Positions 1 through 8,248 of a DNA stretch of 64,000 nucleotides are shown here, in pieces. The stretch is from assembly GCF_900116045.1 (NCBI RefSeq), contig NZ_LT630450.1, forward strand, positions 2,194,501 to 2,258,500. Direction: 5' to 3'. The notes under the pieces are model-generated. The model was given only the letters and a program-made list of their open reading frames with translations. It was not told the origin of the DNA and made no database searches. The position numbers were made by a program, and so were the translations under genes. Every line of letters starts with the position of its first letter. Within the stretch, counting starts at the first letter, position 1. Origin of the DNA: Desulfovibrio piger. GTDB lineage: Bacteria; Desulfobacterota; Desulfovibrionia; Desulfovibrionales; Desulfovibrionaceae.

Positions 1-1
1 G

Positions 2-46
2 GCCGCCGCTGCCGCGGACGAGGAAGAGGGGGCCAAAGAAGGCTAG
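2..46 (+). CDS. C-terminal end of a truncated gene
   Basis: A plus-strand reading frame enters from outside the window and ends at a TAG at 44-46. Only 14 residues are visible, an alanine run followed by DEEEGAKEG. An acidic, alanine-rich tail of this kind is seen on many proteins, so no function can be given. A rho-independent terminator follows within about 35 bases, which supports this being a genuine gene end. Confidence 0.5.
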   Translation, partial: AAAAADEEEGAKEG

Positions 47-78
47 GCCACTATTCCCTGTTCGGGAGACACCTGATG

Positions 79-107
79 AAGCGGAGCCCGGTGGCCCCGC
101 TTTTTTT
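79..107 (+). terminator. Rho-independent terminator after the truncated left-end gene
   Basis: AAGCGG and CCGCTT arms enclose a GC-rich loop and are followed by a run of seven T at 101-107. It lies directly downstream of the partial plus-strand gene. Confidence 0.75.
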
Positions 108-224
108 ATGCGCACAGGAACAGCGCAAAGATCGCCAGGCTCTCCATGCAAGGCCCTCAAAACCATTTCTCGCGCTGGGCATCCCTGTGCCGCCAGTCTG
201 TTGCCGCGCATATCCGCCTGCCAT

Positions 225-267
225 CAAAAAAGCCCCACGGTCCGCCGCATGGCGGACCGTGGGGCTT
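225..267 (-). terminator. Rho-independent terminator of the oxidoreductase operon
   Basis: There are perfect 17-base arms (230-246 and 251-267) with a GCAT loop. Read on the minus strand the stem is followed by six T (complement of 225-230). It ends the four-gene 2-oxoacid oxidoreductase operon transcribed leftwards. Confidence 0.85.
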
Positions 268-299
268 GGACAAAGCGCGCTGGGGAGGGATGGGGGTAC

Positions 300-346
300 G
301 GGGGAAGGGGACCCCTCTCGCGCCAGCAGAGGGGGCCCCTTCCCCC
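300..346. repeat. GC-rich inverted repeat at operon end
   Basis: GGGGGAAGGGG at 300-310 pairs with CCCCTTCCCCC at 336-346, with an inner CCCCTCT/AGAGGGG pair. It sits just past the last gene of the oxidoreductase operon and resembles other G-run hairpins at gene ends in this window. It may protect the 3' end or help termination. Confidence 0.6.
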
Positions 347-356
347 GTCCAGCTGG

Positions 357-896
357 TTACGCGAAGTCGTAGCCGGCCTGCAGGGCCTTGGCGTTGACCG
401 GGATCAGCTTGGCGTAGTGGGCGCTGACCACGCGGTTGAGGGCCTCCTGCACGGCGTCCAGGGGCAGGGAGCCGGTGGCCTTGATCCAGGCGCCCAGGGC
501 CACCATGTTGGCCAGCTTCACATTGCCCAGTTCGTGGGCGATGTCGTTGACCGGGATGTAGACCGTGCGGTGCCTGCCGTCCAGCAGGCCTTCGGAGATG
601 AGCGAGGCGTTGACGATCTGCACGCCGTCGGGGTGCAGGCGGGGCTGGAACTTGGCCAGCGAGGGCTCGTTGAGCACGATGATGGAGCGGGGCGTGTTGA
701 CCAGGGGCGAGCCCACGGGATGTTCGTCCAGCACCACGGTGCAGTTGGCGGTGCCGCCGCGCATCTCGGCGCCGTAGACCGGGATGAAGCTCACTTCGAG
801 GCCGTGTTCCATACCGGCCTGGGCCAGCAGGTTGCCGATGAGCATGACGCCCTGGCCGCCGAAACCGGCGATGATGACGTCCTGATACTTAGCCAT
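357..896 (-). CDS. 2-oxoacid:ferredoxin oxidoreductase, gamma subunit
   Basis: This 179-residue protein is the small subunit of a cytoplasmic thiamine-diphosphate 2-oxoacid:ferredoxin oxidoreductase (POR/KOR/VOR family), which oxidises a 2-oxoacid plus CoA to acyl-CoA, CO2 and reduced ferredoxin. The family shows in the N-terminal FGGQGVMLIGNLLAQA, the PVYGAEMRGGTANC segment and the length. The gene overlaps the beta gene by 8 bases and is last in a ferredoxin-alpha-beta-gamma operon. Separate subunits in this order are typical of KOR and VOR enzymes. The substrate (2-oxoglutarate or branched-chain 2-oxoacid) cannot be read from this subunit. Confidence 0.92.
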   Translation of the reverse strand: MAKYQDVIIAGFGGQGVMLIGNLLAQAGMEHGLEVSFIPVYGAEMRGGTANCTVVLDEHPVGSPLVNTPRSIIVLNEPSLAKFQPRLHPDGVQIVNASLISEGLLDGRHRTVYIPVNDIAHELGNVKLANMVALGAWIKATGSLPLDAVQEALNRVVSAHYAKLIPVNAKALQAGYDFA

Positions 897-1704
897 GCTG
901 CACCTCGCTTTCGGCCTGGGCGGTCACGTCTTTGTACACGCCCAGAGGGAATACAGGGATCATGGCCTCGCTGATGCGCCTGTTGGCGCTGACGGGGTCC
1001 ATATGCCAGTTGGTGGGGCAGCCGGAGAGCAGCTCCACGAAGCCGAAGCCCAGGCCCTGCAGCTGCACTTCGAAGGCCTTGCGCAGGGCCTTCTTGGCCG
1101 CGCGCACATGCTTGACGCTGTCCAGGGCGCAGCGCTCGGAATAGGCCACGCCGGAGAGCTGGGCCATGAGTTCGGCCATGCGGATGGGGCCGCCTTCGTG
1201 GCGGGCCATGTCGCGGCCGCGGGGGCTGGTGGTGGTCTTCTGGCCCAGCAGGGTGGTGGGGGCCATCTGGCCGCCGGTCATGCCGTAGACGGTGTTGTTG
1301 ATGAAGATGCCGGTGATGAGCTCGCCGCGGTTGGCCGCGTGGATGGACTCGGCCAGCCCGATGGCGCCCATGTCGCCGTCGCCCTGATAGGTGAAGACCA
1401 CGCTTTCGGGACGGGCGCGGCGCACGCCGGTGGCCACGGCGCAGGCACGGCCGTGGGGGGCTTCGAGCCCGTCCACGTTGAAGTAGTCATAGGTGAAGGT
1501 GGCGCAGCCCACGGAGGCCACCAGGATGGTCCTGTCGGCCACGCCCAGCTCGTGCAGCACCTCGCTCACCAGTCGGTGGGCGATGCCGTGGTGGCAGCCG
1601 GGGCAGTAGTGGGTCACGCGCTCGTTGAGCACGGGATTGGTGTCGAAGACCAGGGTCTCGCCATCCTGGGGCACAAGGGCCTGTTCAAGTTCGTGCGCGT
1701 GCAT
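889..1704 (-). CDS. 2-oxoacid:ferredoxin oxidoreductase, beta (TPP-binding) subunit
   Basis: This 271-residue subunit binds thiamine diphosphate and the proximal iron-sulfur cluster. The Cys motif YCPGCHHG near residue 35, the conserved ASVGCATF stretch, the TPP/Mg motif QGDGDMGAIG and IFINNTVYGMTGGQ are all present. The start MHAHELEQ at 1704 is chosen because it follows the alpha stop by one base. An upstream in-frame ATG would run into the alpha gene. It is translationally coupled to alpha and gamma. The pattern fits KorB/VorA-like subunits rather than the fused pyruvate enzyme, which is encoded separately at 58-61.6 kb. Confidence 0.92.
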   Translation of the reverse strand: MHAHELEQALVPQDGETLVFDTNPVLNERVTHYCPGCHHGIAHRLVSEVLHELGVADRTILVASVGCATFTYDYFNVDGLEAPHGRACAVATGVRRARPESVVFTYQGDGDMGAIGLAESIHAANRGELITGIFINNTVYGMTGGQMAPTTLLGQKTTTSPRGRDMARHEGGPIRMAELMAQLSGVAYSERCALDSVKHVRAAKKALRKAFEVQLQGLGFGFVELLSGCPTNWHMDPVSANRRISEAMIPVFPLGVYKDVTAQAESEVQHG

Positions 1705-1705
1705 C

Positions 1706-2794
1706 TTAGTTCTCCTTGCAGGCCTGACGGATGGGATCTTCCAGGGCATCGGCGCCGATGAACAGGCCGGGCATGACGCCGTGCCAGTCCACCCTGGCGT
1801 TCTCGCCCATGAGGGACAGGCGCACGTCTTCCACCATCTGGCCGGTGTTCTGTTCGATGACCAGAAAGCGGCGGCCCGGAGCCAGGGCGCGCAGGGCGCC
1901 GGCCGGGAAGGGATAGAGCGTCTTGGGACGGAACAGGCCCGCCTTGAGGCCTTCTTCGCGCAGCTTGCGGACGGCGCTGCGGGCGATGCGGGCCATGGAG
2001 CCGAAGGCCACCACCACGAGTTCGGCGTCGTCGGTGTTCCAGCATTCGGCGCAGGCTTCGGCCTGCATGGCGGCGTATTTTTCCATGAGCAGGCGGTTGC
2101 GGGCGGCCAGGGCGCCTTCGGCCAGGTACACGGACTTGAGCAGACGGGGCCTGGCGCCGGGGCCGCGCTTGCCGTAGCCTTCCATGCGCCAGGGCGCGGC
2201 CAGTTCGGCCAGGGCCTCGGGGCTCAGGGCGTCGGCCGGGGGCTGGCGTCGCACGGGCTCCTTGATCTGGGCCACGATGGCGTCGCCCAGCAGCATGACC
2301 GGGTTGGCGTACTTGAAGGCCAGGGCGAAGGCGAGGAACATCATGTCATAGCATTCCTGCGCCGTGGAGGGGGCCAGCACCAGGTTGCGGTGGTCGCCGT
2401 GACCGCCGCCCTTGACGGCCTGGAAGTAGTCGCCCTGCGAGGGGCCGATGTCGCCCAGGCCCGGGCCGCCGCGCTCCATGTTGACGATGACGGCGGGGAT
2501 ATGGCTGCCCGCCATGTAGGAGATGCCTTCCTGCATCAGCGAGATGCCGCAGCTGGACGAGGAGGTCATGGCCGGGATGCCGCAGGCGCCGGCGCCCAGC
2601 AGCATGTTGATGGCGGCCACTTCGCTCTCGGCCTGCACGAACTGGCCGCCGCATTCGGGCAGCCGGAGGGACATGGTCTCGGGGATCTCGTTCTGCGGCG
2701 TGATGGGATAGCCGAAATAGCAGCGGCAGCCGGCGTCCAGGGCGCCAAAGGCCACGGCTTCATTGCCTTTGATGAGAATGCGGTCGTGACTCAT
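1706..2794 (-). CDS. vorB: 2-oxoacid:ferredoxin oxidoreductase, alpha subunit (VorB/KorA-like)
   Basis: This 362-residue alpha subunit has the pyrimidine-binding domain of the 2-oxoacid:ferredoxin oxidoreductases. It begins KGNEAVAFGALDAGC, followed by YFGYPITPQNEIPE, the ESEVAAINMLLGA motif and TSSSSCGISLMQEG. The C-terminal part contains VVAFGSMARIARSAV and ends with an IEQNTGQM segment typical of the transketolase C-terminal-like domain. The start at 2794 overlaps the ferredoxin stop as ATGA, so translation is coupled. Families with this order are annotated as 2-oxoisovalerate (VorB) or 2-oxoglutarate (KorA) enzymes. The symbol reflects the closer resemblance I recall and is not proven. 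Confidence 0.85.
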   Translation of the reverse strand: MSHDRILIKGNEAVAFGALDAGCRCYFGYPITPQNEIPETMSLRLPECGGQFVQAESEVAAINMLLGAGACGIPAMTSSSSCGISLMQEGISYMAGSHIPAVIVNMERGGPGLGDIGPSQGDYFQAVKGGGHGDHRNLVLAPSTAQECYDMMFLAFALAFKYANPVMLLGDAIVAQIKEPVRRQPPADALSPEALAELAAPWRMEGYGKRGPGARPRLLKSVYLAEGALAARNRLLMEKYAAMQAEACAECWNTDDAELVVVAFGSMARIARSAVRKLREEGLKAGLFRPKTLYPFPAGALRALAPGRRFLVIEQNTGQMVEDVRLSLMGENARVDWHGVMPGLFIGADALEDPIRQACKEN

Positions 2795-3012
2795 GCGGTC
2801 TTCTCCGTTTTTTGGGATTTGAAGACACGGATGGCCACGTCCGGGCACATGAGCGCACAGGAGGCGCAGCCCGTACAGCGGCCTTCGGTTTCCATCACCT
2901 CATAGCCCTGGCGGTTGAACCGTCCCGAGGGGCGAATGATGTGCGCCGGGCAGACCGCTGCGCACAGGCCGCAGCCCTTGCAGCGTTCTTCCAGAAAAAC
3001 AATTCGCGACAT
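2791..3012 (-). CDS. 2x[4Fe-4S] ferredoxin-type delta subunit of 2-oxoacid oxidoreductase
   Basis: This 73-residue protein carries two complete four-cysteine motifs, CKGCGLCAAVCP near residue 11 and CTGCASCALMCP near residue 46. Each can bind a [4Fe-4S] cluster and pass electrons from the TPP site to ferredoxin. The start MSRIVF at 3012 follows a GGGG ribosome site 6 bases upstream. The frame stays open further upstream but without recognisable protein. It is the first gene of the operon and overlaps alpha by 4 bases. About 190 bases separate it from queA, so a promoter may lie there. Confidence 0.93.
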   Translation of the reverse strand: MSRIVFLEERCKGCGLCAAVCPAHIIRPSGRFNRQGYEVMETEGRCTGCASCALMCPDVAIRVFKSQKTEKTA

Positions 3013-3204
3013 GCTGTTCCCCTGATCGATACAGGTTGCGCATGGCGCGGCATCCTGCCACAGGGTGCCTCTCCATGCGGATGTTTGTCTCGTGCCCCGA
3101 AGGGCTGCTTGCCGGATGCCGTCTGCCCCGTGTGCGGGAGCGGGGCATCCCCAAAAGATATCTTTCGCGCGGCGCTGCCGGTGGCCCCCCCGCACGGATG
3201 CCGC

Positions 3205-4332
3205 CTACCGGATGAGCATGGCATCCCCGTAGGAGAAGAAGCGGTAGCCTTCCTTCACGGCCTCCTGATAGGCCTCCAGGATGCGTTTGCGGCCCGCGAA
3301 GGCCGAGACCAGCATCAGCAGGGAGGACTCGGGCAGGTGGAAATTGGTGATGATCCCGTCCACCACGCGGAAGGGACGGCCGGGATAGAGGAAGATGTCC
3401 GTCCAGCCGGCAAAGGGCTTGGCCCGGCCGCAGACCTGGGCCACGCCCTCCAGCGTGCGCACCGAGGTGGTGCCCACGGCGATGACGGGCCGGTGCCGGG
3501 CCTTGGCCTCGGCGATGGCGTCGGCCGTCTCTTCGGGCAGTTCCACATATTCCCGGTGCATCTGGTGGTTGCGGATGTCCTCGCAGCGCACGGGGCTGAA
3601 GGTGCCGTAGCCCACATAGAGGGTCACTTCGGCCCACTGGAAACCGCGGCGGCGCAGGGTCTCGCGCAGCTCGTCGGTAAAGTGCAGGCCCGCCGTGGGC
3701 GCGGCCACGGAGCCGGTCTTCTCCTCGCGGGCGTAGATGGTCTGGTAACGGCTGAAATCTTCCTCGGCATCGGAGCGCTTGATGTAGGGCGGCAGGGGGA
3801 TGTGCCCGGTGGCGGCGAAGGCCTCGGCCACGTCGCCCTTCCAGCACATGCGCACACGCCGGTGGCCGAAGGTGCCGCATTCGAGGATGGTCACACTGAT
3901 GCCCGCGCCGAAATGCAGGGTCTCGCCTTCGCGCACGCTACCCCCGGAACGGATCAGGCCGCTGACCTCGGCGCACCAGGTGTCCTCGCGGCCCTTGACG
4001 GGCGTGGCGTCGGCCCGCACCAGCGGCAGGGGCGTCAGCAGCAGGAATTCCACCTTGCCGCCGGTACTGCGGCTGCCCAGCAGCCGTGCCTGCAGCACGC
4101 GGGAATTGTTGGCCACCAGCAGGGCGCCTTCGGGCAGGCAGTCCGGCAGGTCGCTGAACATGTGGTGTTCCAGGCCCAGGGCACCGCTGCGGCGCATGGT
4201 CAGCAGGCGCGACGCGCCCCGCTGGTCCGGGGGATACTGGGCTATCTGCTCCTGGGGCAGCTCATAGGTATAGTTTTGCAGCAGAAAATCATCTTCGGAA
4301 ACGAAAACAGGCGGCATGGTTTTTTCCTTCAT
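3205..4332 (-). CDS. queA: S-adenosylmethionine:tRNA ribosyltransferase-isomerase
   Basis: QueA transfers and isomerises the ribose of S-adenosylmethionine onto 7-aminomethyl-deazaguanine in tRNA, giving epoxyqueuosine. Family segments are YELPQEQIAQYPP near the N-terminus, MFSDLPDCLPEGALLVANNSRV, PLPPYIKR, the GSVAAPTAGLHF motif, VGYGTFSPVR, IAVGTTSVRTLE and a C-terminal TNFHLPESSLLMLVSAFAG. Two starts are possible. MKEKT at 4332 follows GGAGAGTA and MPPVFV at 4317 follows AAGGA; both have good spacing. The product of about 375 residues is slightly longer than usual. It is monocistronic or loosely linked to the downstream oxidoreductase operon. Confidence 0.93.
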   Translation of the reverse strand: MKEKTMPPVFVSEDDFLLQNYTYELPQEQIAQYPPDQRGASRLLTMRRSGALGLEHHMFSDLPDCLPEGALLVANNSRVLQARLLGSRSTGGKVEFLLLTPLPLVRADATPVKGREDTWCAEVSGLIRSGGSVREGETLHFGAGISVTILECGTFGHRRVRMCWKGDVAEAFAATGHIPLPPYIKRSDAEEDFSRYQTIYAREEKTGSVAAPTAGLHFTDELRETLRRRGFQWAEVTLYVGYGTFSPVRCEDIRNHQMHREYVELPEETADAIAEAKARHRPVIAVGTTSVRTLEGVAQVCGRAKPFAGWTDIFLYPGRPFRVVDGIITNFHLPESSLLMLVSAFAGRKRILEAYQEAVKEGYRFFSYGDAMLIR

Positions 4333-4523
4333 TACTCTCCGGGCCGCGGGGCGGCCGCAACATCTGCCGTCGGGACAGGGCCGGGCGATGCCGTTTTTTC
4401 CTGTCCGCCCCGTACGGGGAGGCGCAGCCGGGCAGCCGGAGAGACGCTTGTCAGTCCGTGCCGGAGAGGCTATCCTTTTCGGGCTGTCCGGCCTCCCGGA
4501 CGACAGTTGAAGGAGTATAGCCA

Positions 4524-5156
4524 ATGCGACGCCTACTTGTCACCTTGATCCTTGGGGTCTCCCTGGCCAGCGCCGCCGGTTGCGCCGACCTGGGCATCAG
4601 CAACCCCTTCGAATCCTCTCCGGCCGCCACGCACAGCCAGCTGCTGGGCATCGGCCTGCCCGCGGGCATGGAGCTTTCCGCGCAGCACTGCGCGCGCACC
4701 ACCGGCAGCGACGGCCAGCCCCAGGGCATGGAGACCGCATACGGTCAGGCCGACAGGATGCAGGTGGCGCAAAGCCTGTTCAGCTCCATGCAGGGCGCGG
4801 GCTGGAACCTGCGCATGAGCCTGCGCAAGGCCGACCGCATCATGCTGGCCTTCGAGAGCGGCAACCGCCTTGCCGTGATCAGCCTCTCCTCACAGACGGT
4901 CTACAGCTGCGTGGCCGAGATATGGGTCTCGGAAAAGCTGCCCGACGGATCTTCCCTGAACCTCCTGCCCCTGCGCGGCGAAGGCAGCCAGAGCGGCGGC
5001 TTTGGCGGCGGTCCCGGCGGCGGCTTCGAGAGCAGCGGGCCTGCCACGGGCGGCGGTTTCGAGACGCCCGACGGCGGCGGCACCCCGCCCCCGGTGGGCA
5101 CCAGCGAGAGCTGGGGCTCCTCCTCCGGCAGCGGTCTGCAGGAGCGTCCGCTGTGA
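4524..5156 (+). CDS. Glycine-rich putative lipoprotein
   Basis: This 210-residue protein of unknown function starts after AAGGAG. The first 20 residues form a short basic-hydrophobic leader ending ASAAGC, a relaxed lipobox, so Cys20 is probably lipidated. Residues 30-145 form the conserved-looking part, with two Cys (SAQHC, YSC). The last 60 residues are Gly/Ser/Pro-rich low complexity (GGFGGGPGGGFESSG). It overlaps the next gene, coaBC, by 4 bases (GTGA). That translational coupling with a cytoplasmic coenzyme A enzyme is probably historical rather than functional. No family recognised. Confidence 0.75.
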   Translation: MRRLLVTLILGVSLASAAGCADLGISNPFESSPAATHSQLLGIGLPAGMELSAQHCARTTGSDGQPQGMETAYGQADRMQVAQSLFSSMQGAGWNLRMSLRKADRIMLAFESGNRLAVISLSSQTVYSCVAEIWVSEKLPDGSSLNLLPLRGEGSQSGGFGGGPGGGFESSGPATGGGFETPDGGGTPPPVGTSESWGSSSGSGLQERPL

Positions 5157-6382
5157 GCGCGTCGCCCTTCCGCAGCAGCCGCCGTTTCGCGGGCAGGCGC
5201 CTGCATCTGGGCGTGTGCGGCTCCATCGCCTGCTACAAGGCGCTGGATCTGCTGCGCGCCCTGCACGCCCTGGACATCCACGTTTCCGTCACCCTCACCG
5301 ACGGCGCGCGCCGTTTCGTGACGCCCCTGCTCTTCGAGGCCCTGGGCGCCATGCCGGTCTATGGCCGCATGTTCGAGGGCGACGAGGTCTTCGATCATCT
5401 GGAACCGGGCCAGCGGGCCCAGGCCATGCTGGTGGCCCCGGCCTCGGCCGACGCCCTGTCGCGTCTGGCGGCCGGAGCGGCGTCGGACATGCTTTCGGCG
5501 CAGGCGCTGGCCTTTGACGGGCCGCTGGTGGTGGCCCCGGCCATGAACCCGCGCATGTGGCGGCATCCGGCCACGCAGGACAATGTGGCCACCCTGCGGC
5601 GGCGCGGGGCCGAGATCGTCGTGCCCGGCTGCGGCGGCACGGCCTGCGGCGATACCGGCCAGGGCCGTCTGGCCCCGGTGGAGGACCTTTTCCTGGCCGC
5701 CCTGCGTGCCCTTTCGCCGCAGGACATGGCGGGACAGCGCGTCATGCTGACCATGGGGCCCACCCGCGAGAAGTGGGACGGCGTGCGCTACTGGACCAAT
5801 CCCAGCAGCGGCACCATGGGCGCGGCGCTGGCCACGGCCGCCTGGCTGCGCGGGGCCGGGGTCACGGCCGTGTGCGGGCCCGGCTGCCCCGACCTGCCCG
5901 CCGGGGTGGAGCGCATCGGCGTGGGCAGTGCCCGCGAGATGTTCGAGGCCGCGTCCGACTGCTGGCCCCATATGGACATGGGCCTGTTCTGTGCCGCCGT
6001 GGCGGATTTCTCGCCCGAGCCGCTGGGCCCGCAGAAGTTCAAGAAAGAAGGACGGCAGGACGGTTTCAGCATCCGCTTCACGGCCAATCCCGACATTTTG
6101 CGGACCCTGTCGCAGCAGCGGCGGGAAGGGCAGAAAGTGCTGGGCTTCGCGGCCGAGACCACGCCCGACATGGAAAGCCTGCTGGAGCTGGCCCGGGGCA
6201 AGCGCGCCCGCAAGGATGTCGACCTGCTGGCGGGCAACCGCGTCAACAGCGGTGACAGCGGCTTTGGCGCGGCCACCAACAGCATGGCCGTGGTGGACCG
6301 TACCGGCCATGAAGAGATCTGGCCCAACCAGAGCAAGGCCGACGTGGCCTGGGATCTTTGTTCGTGGCTTTTGCGCCTGTAA
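5153..6382 (+). CDS. coaBC: Bifunctional phosphopantothenoylcysteine decarboxylase / phosphopantothenate-cysteine ligase
   Basis: CoaBC (409 residues) makes 4'-phosphopantetheine from 4'-phosphopantothenate and cysteine in coenzyme A synthesis. The N-terminal flavodoxin-like CoaC half shows GVCGSIACYKALDL, the FDHLE histidine, the APAMNPRMW substrate motif near residue 129 and the TACGDTGQGR cysteine near 164. The CoaB half begins MTMGPTREKWDGVRYWTN and includes the catalytic lysines of KFKKEG near 294. The start is a GTG inside the lipoprotein stop codon, preceded by GGAG; no ATG fits. The pathway's pantothenate kinase, coaX, is at 19.3 kb. Confidence 0.95.
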   Translation: MSASPFRSSRRFAGRRLHLGVCGSIACYKALDLLRALHALDIHVSVTLTDGARRFVTPLLFEALGAMPVYGRMFEGDEVFDHLEPGQRAQAMLVAPASADALSRLAAGAASDMLSAQALAFDGPLVVAPAMNPRMWRHPATQDNVATLRRRGAEIVVPGCGGTACGDTGQGRLAPVEDLFLAALRALSPQDMAGQRVMLTMGPTREKWDGVRYWTNPSSGTMGAALATAAWLRGAGVTAVCGPGCPDLPAGVERIGVGSAREMFEAASDCWPHMDMGLFCAAVADFSPEPLGPQKFKKEGRQDGFSIRFTANPDILRTLSQQRREGQKVLGFAAETTPDMESLLELARGKRARKDVDLLAGNRVNSGDSGFGAATNSMAVVDRTGHEEIWPNQSKADVAWDLCSWLLRL

Positions 6383-7266
6383 ACCCGCTGGCGGCCCCCT
6401 GGCAGGCACGCGGCCTCCATTGCCTGCTCATGCCCGGGGATCTGCCCCCGGAGCTCTCCCTGTGCGCCATGCCGGATGCCGTCCCGGCCGCGCCCGTGCG
6501 CCGTCCGCAGCCTGCGGCCCCGCGGGCGCCGCGTCCCGTGCGTCCTTTGCCTTCCCAGCTGCATCAGGAAGACCGGGACCGTGCGTCCGCTGCGCCGGCC
6601 CAGGCCGTGCGGCAGGGATGTGCCCCTGCGGCTTCTCCCGCCGCTTCCGCTCCTGCGGCGCCCGCCCCGGAACAGCGGCGTCCGGCCCGCCCGCGGCCCG
6701 CGGAACAGGCCCCGGCAGCCGTCGCGGCGGCCAGGAGCTGGCGGCCCCTGCCGCCCCACGTCTGGCCCGCCGTCTGGCAGGAGCGTCTTTCGCGCACCCG
6801 GCAGGGACGGGTGGTCTGGACCTACTGGAACCTCGGCCCGGACCTTTGCGAGGCGCAGGCCCCGGGCAAGGCGCAGCGCAGCGCCTTTTTCCGCCGTCTC
6901 ATGCAGGATCTGGCCTATCCGGCGGGCACCAGCACCTTCTGGCCCGCCTGCCTGCCCGATCCTGACGCCATGCCCGCCTCCCCGGCCCCGGCCGAGGGGG
7001 AGGACAGGCCCCGCTACCAGCCCAATGCCGACGTGTTCTGGTCCGGCGTGCAGGCCCTGCATGCCCGTGCCGTGGTGGTCATGGGCTCCGTGGCGGCCCG
7101 CGCCCTGGGGCTGCCCGCCGGGGTGCGTCCCCTCCAGCAGCTGCGCCATCGCGGCACGCTGGTCTGGGTGCTCTGGGACGTGGAATTCCTTCTTGACGAA
7201 CCGCAGCGCTACGCGGCCATGCTGGCCTTTGTGCGCCGGGCGCTGCAACAGATCTCCAGACGCTGA
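6358..7266 (+). CDS. Hypothetical protein with Pro/Ala-rich N-terminus
   Basis: This frame of about 300 residues overlaps the 3' end of coaBC. The start is uncertain: TTG at 6358, GTG at 6364 or ATG at 6430, and none has a strong ribosome site. Residues 35-130 are low-complexity Pro/Ala/Arg sequence. The C-terminal 160 residues look folded: VVWTYWNLGPDL, a FFRRLMQDLAYPAGTSTFWPA segment and VVVMGSVAARALGLPAG. The order (Gly/Pro loop, an N-x-W-P-like segment, a hydrophobic strand ending MGSVAA) faintly recalls uracil-DNA-glycosylase-fold proteins, but the catalytic motifs are not convincing. Function unknown. Confidence 0.65.
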   Translation: MFVAFAPVNPLAAPWQARGLHCLLMPGDLPPELSLCAMPDAVPAAPVRRPQPAAPRAPRPVRPLPSQLHQEDRDRASAAPAQAVRQGCAPAASPAASAPAAPAPEQRRPARPRPAEQAPAAVAAARSWRPLPPHVWPAVWQERLSRTRQGRVVWTYWNLGPDLCEAQAPGKAQRSAFFRRLMQDLAYPAGTSTFWPACLPDPDAMPASPAPAEGEDRPRYQPNADVFWSGVQALHARAVVVMGSVAARALGLPAGVRPLQQLRHRGTLVWVLWDVEFLLDEPQRYAAMLAFVRRALQQISRR

Positions 7267-7273
7267 AAACATC

Positions 7274-7636
7274 ATGTTCACTGCTATCGGACTGATGCTC
7301 ACGGGCATCGCCCTGGGCTTTGCCCTGCGCTCGTTCCAGTGGCCCGAACTGCTGGGCCGCGCCATCTCCCCCACCATCATGCTCATGCTCTTCGCCCTCG
7401 GCGTGGCCGTGGGCGGCAACAAGGCCCTGATGGCCGACCTGCCCGTGCTGGGCGGCAAGGCCCTGGTGCTCACCGTGGCCTGTGTGGCGGGCAGCATCAT
7501 CTGCATCATGGCCGTGCGCCGCTTTTTCCCCGGTGCCGGGCCCCGGCGCCATGCGGACGCCGGGGACGGCAGCGAGGACGCGGGCGCGGCCATGAGCCTG
7601 CGCCATGACCGGGAAGACGGGGAGGGCCGGGCATGA
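7274..7636 (+). CDS. LysO-family transporter, N-terminal-domain protein
   Basis: This 120-residue inner-membrane protein has three predicted membrane segments (FTAIGLMLTGIALGFAL, SPTIMLMLFALGVAVGG, ALVLTVACVAGSIICIM) and a charged C-terminal tail. It matches the N-terminal domain of the LysO/YbjE lysine exporter family (formerly DUF340), where the GVAVGGN segment is characteristic. In E. coli LysO is one chain of about 300 residues. Here the C-terminal domain is encoded by the next gene, which overlaps as ATGA, so the two halves are presumably made together and assemble. Confidence 0.8.
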   Translation: MFTAIGLMLTGIALGFALRSFQWPELLGRAISPTIMLMLFALGVAVGGNKALMADLPVLGGKALVLTVACVAGSIICIMAVRRFFPGAGPRRHADAGDGSEDAGAAMSLRHDREDGEGRA

Positions 7637-8232
7637 GCGGGAGCCTGATGATCCTGGGCTGTTTCGTGCTGGGCGTGCTGCTGGCCCGGCTGGGCTGGAT
7701 ACCGGACTATTTCCTGGAGCACGACGGCACGCTCTATGTGCTCTATGCGCTGATGTTCCTGGTGGGCATCTCCATCGGGCACGACCGCCGTCTGGGCGAG
7801 ATATTGCGTACCCTGCGGCCCCGGGTGCTGCTGCTGCCCCTGGCCACCACCGTGGGCACCTTTGCCGGGGCGGCCCTGGCCAGCATCACGCTGGCCTATT
7901 CCCTGAGCGAATGCCTGGCCGTGGGCTCGGGCTTTGCCTATTATTCCCTTTCGTCCATCTTCATCACCCAGTACAAGGGCGCGGAGCTGGGCACCGTGGC
8001 CCTGCTGGCCAACATCATGCGCGAGCTGGCCACATTGCTTTTCACGCCGCTCATGGTACGCTGGATCAGCCCGCTGGCCGCCATCTCGTGCGGCGGCGCG
8101 TCCACCATGGATTCCACCCTGCCGGTCATCACCCGCTTCGCGGGCAGGCAGTGGGTGTTCGTTTCCATCGTGCACGCCATGATCCTGGATTTCAGCGTGC
8201 CTTTCTGGGTGACCTTCTTCTGTACCCTGTAA
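7633..8232 (+). CDS. lysO: LysO-family lysine exporter, C-terminal-domain protein
   Basis: This 199-residue multi-spanning protein corresponds to the larger C-terminal domain of the LysO/YbjE exporter. The conserved stretches are FLVGISIGHDR, SECLAVGSGFAYYSLSSIFI, GTVALLANIMREL and SCGGASTMDSTLPVI. LysO exports lysine and toxic analogues in E. coli; the substrate here is inferred from homology. Its start codon overlaps the stop of the N-terminal half by 4 bases. The split into two polypeptides is unlike the E. coli single-chain protein but leaves both domains intact. Confidence 0.85.
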   Translation: MSGSLMILGCFVLGVLLARLGWIPDYFLEHDGTLYVLYALMFLVGISIGHDRRLGEILRTLRPRVLLLPLATTVGTFAGAALASITLAYSLSECLAVGSGFAYYSLSSIFITQYKGAELGTVALLANIMRELATLLFTPLMVRWISPLAAISCGGASTMDSTLPVITRFAGRQWVFVSIVHAMILDFSVPFWVTFFCTL

Positions 8233-8248
8233 CGCAAGGAGCTGCGTC

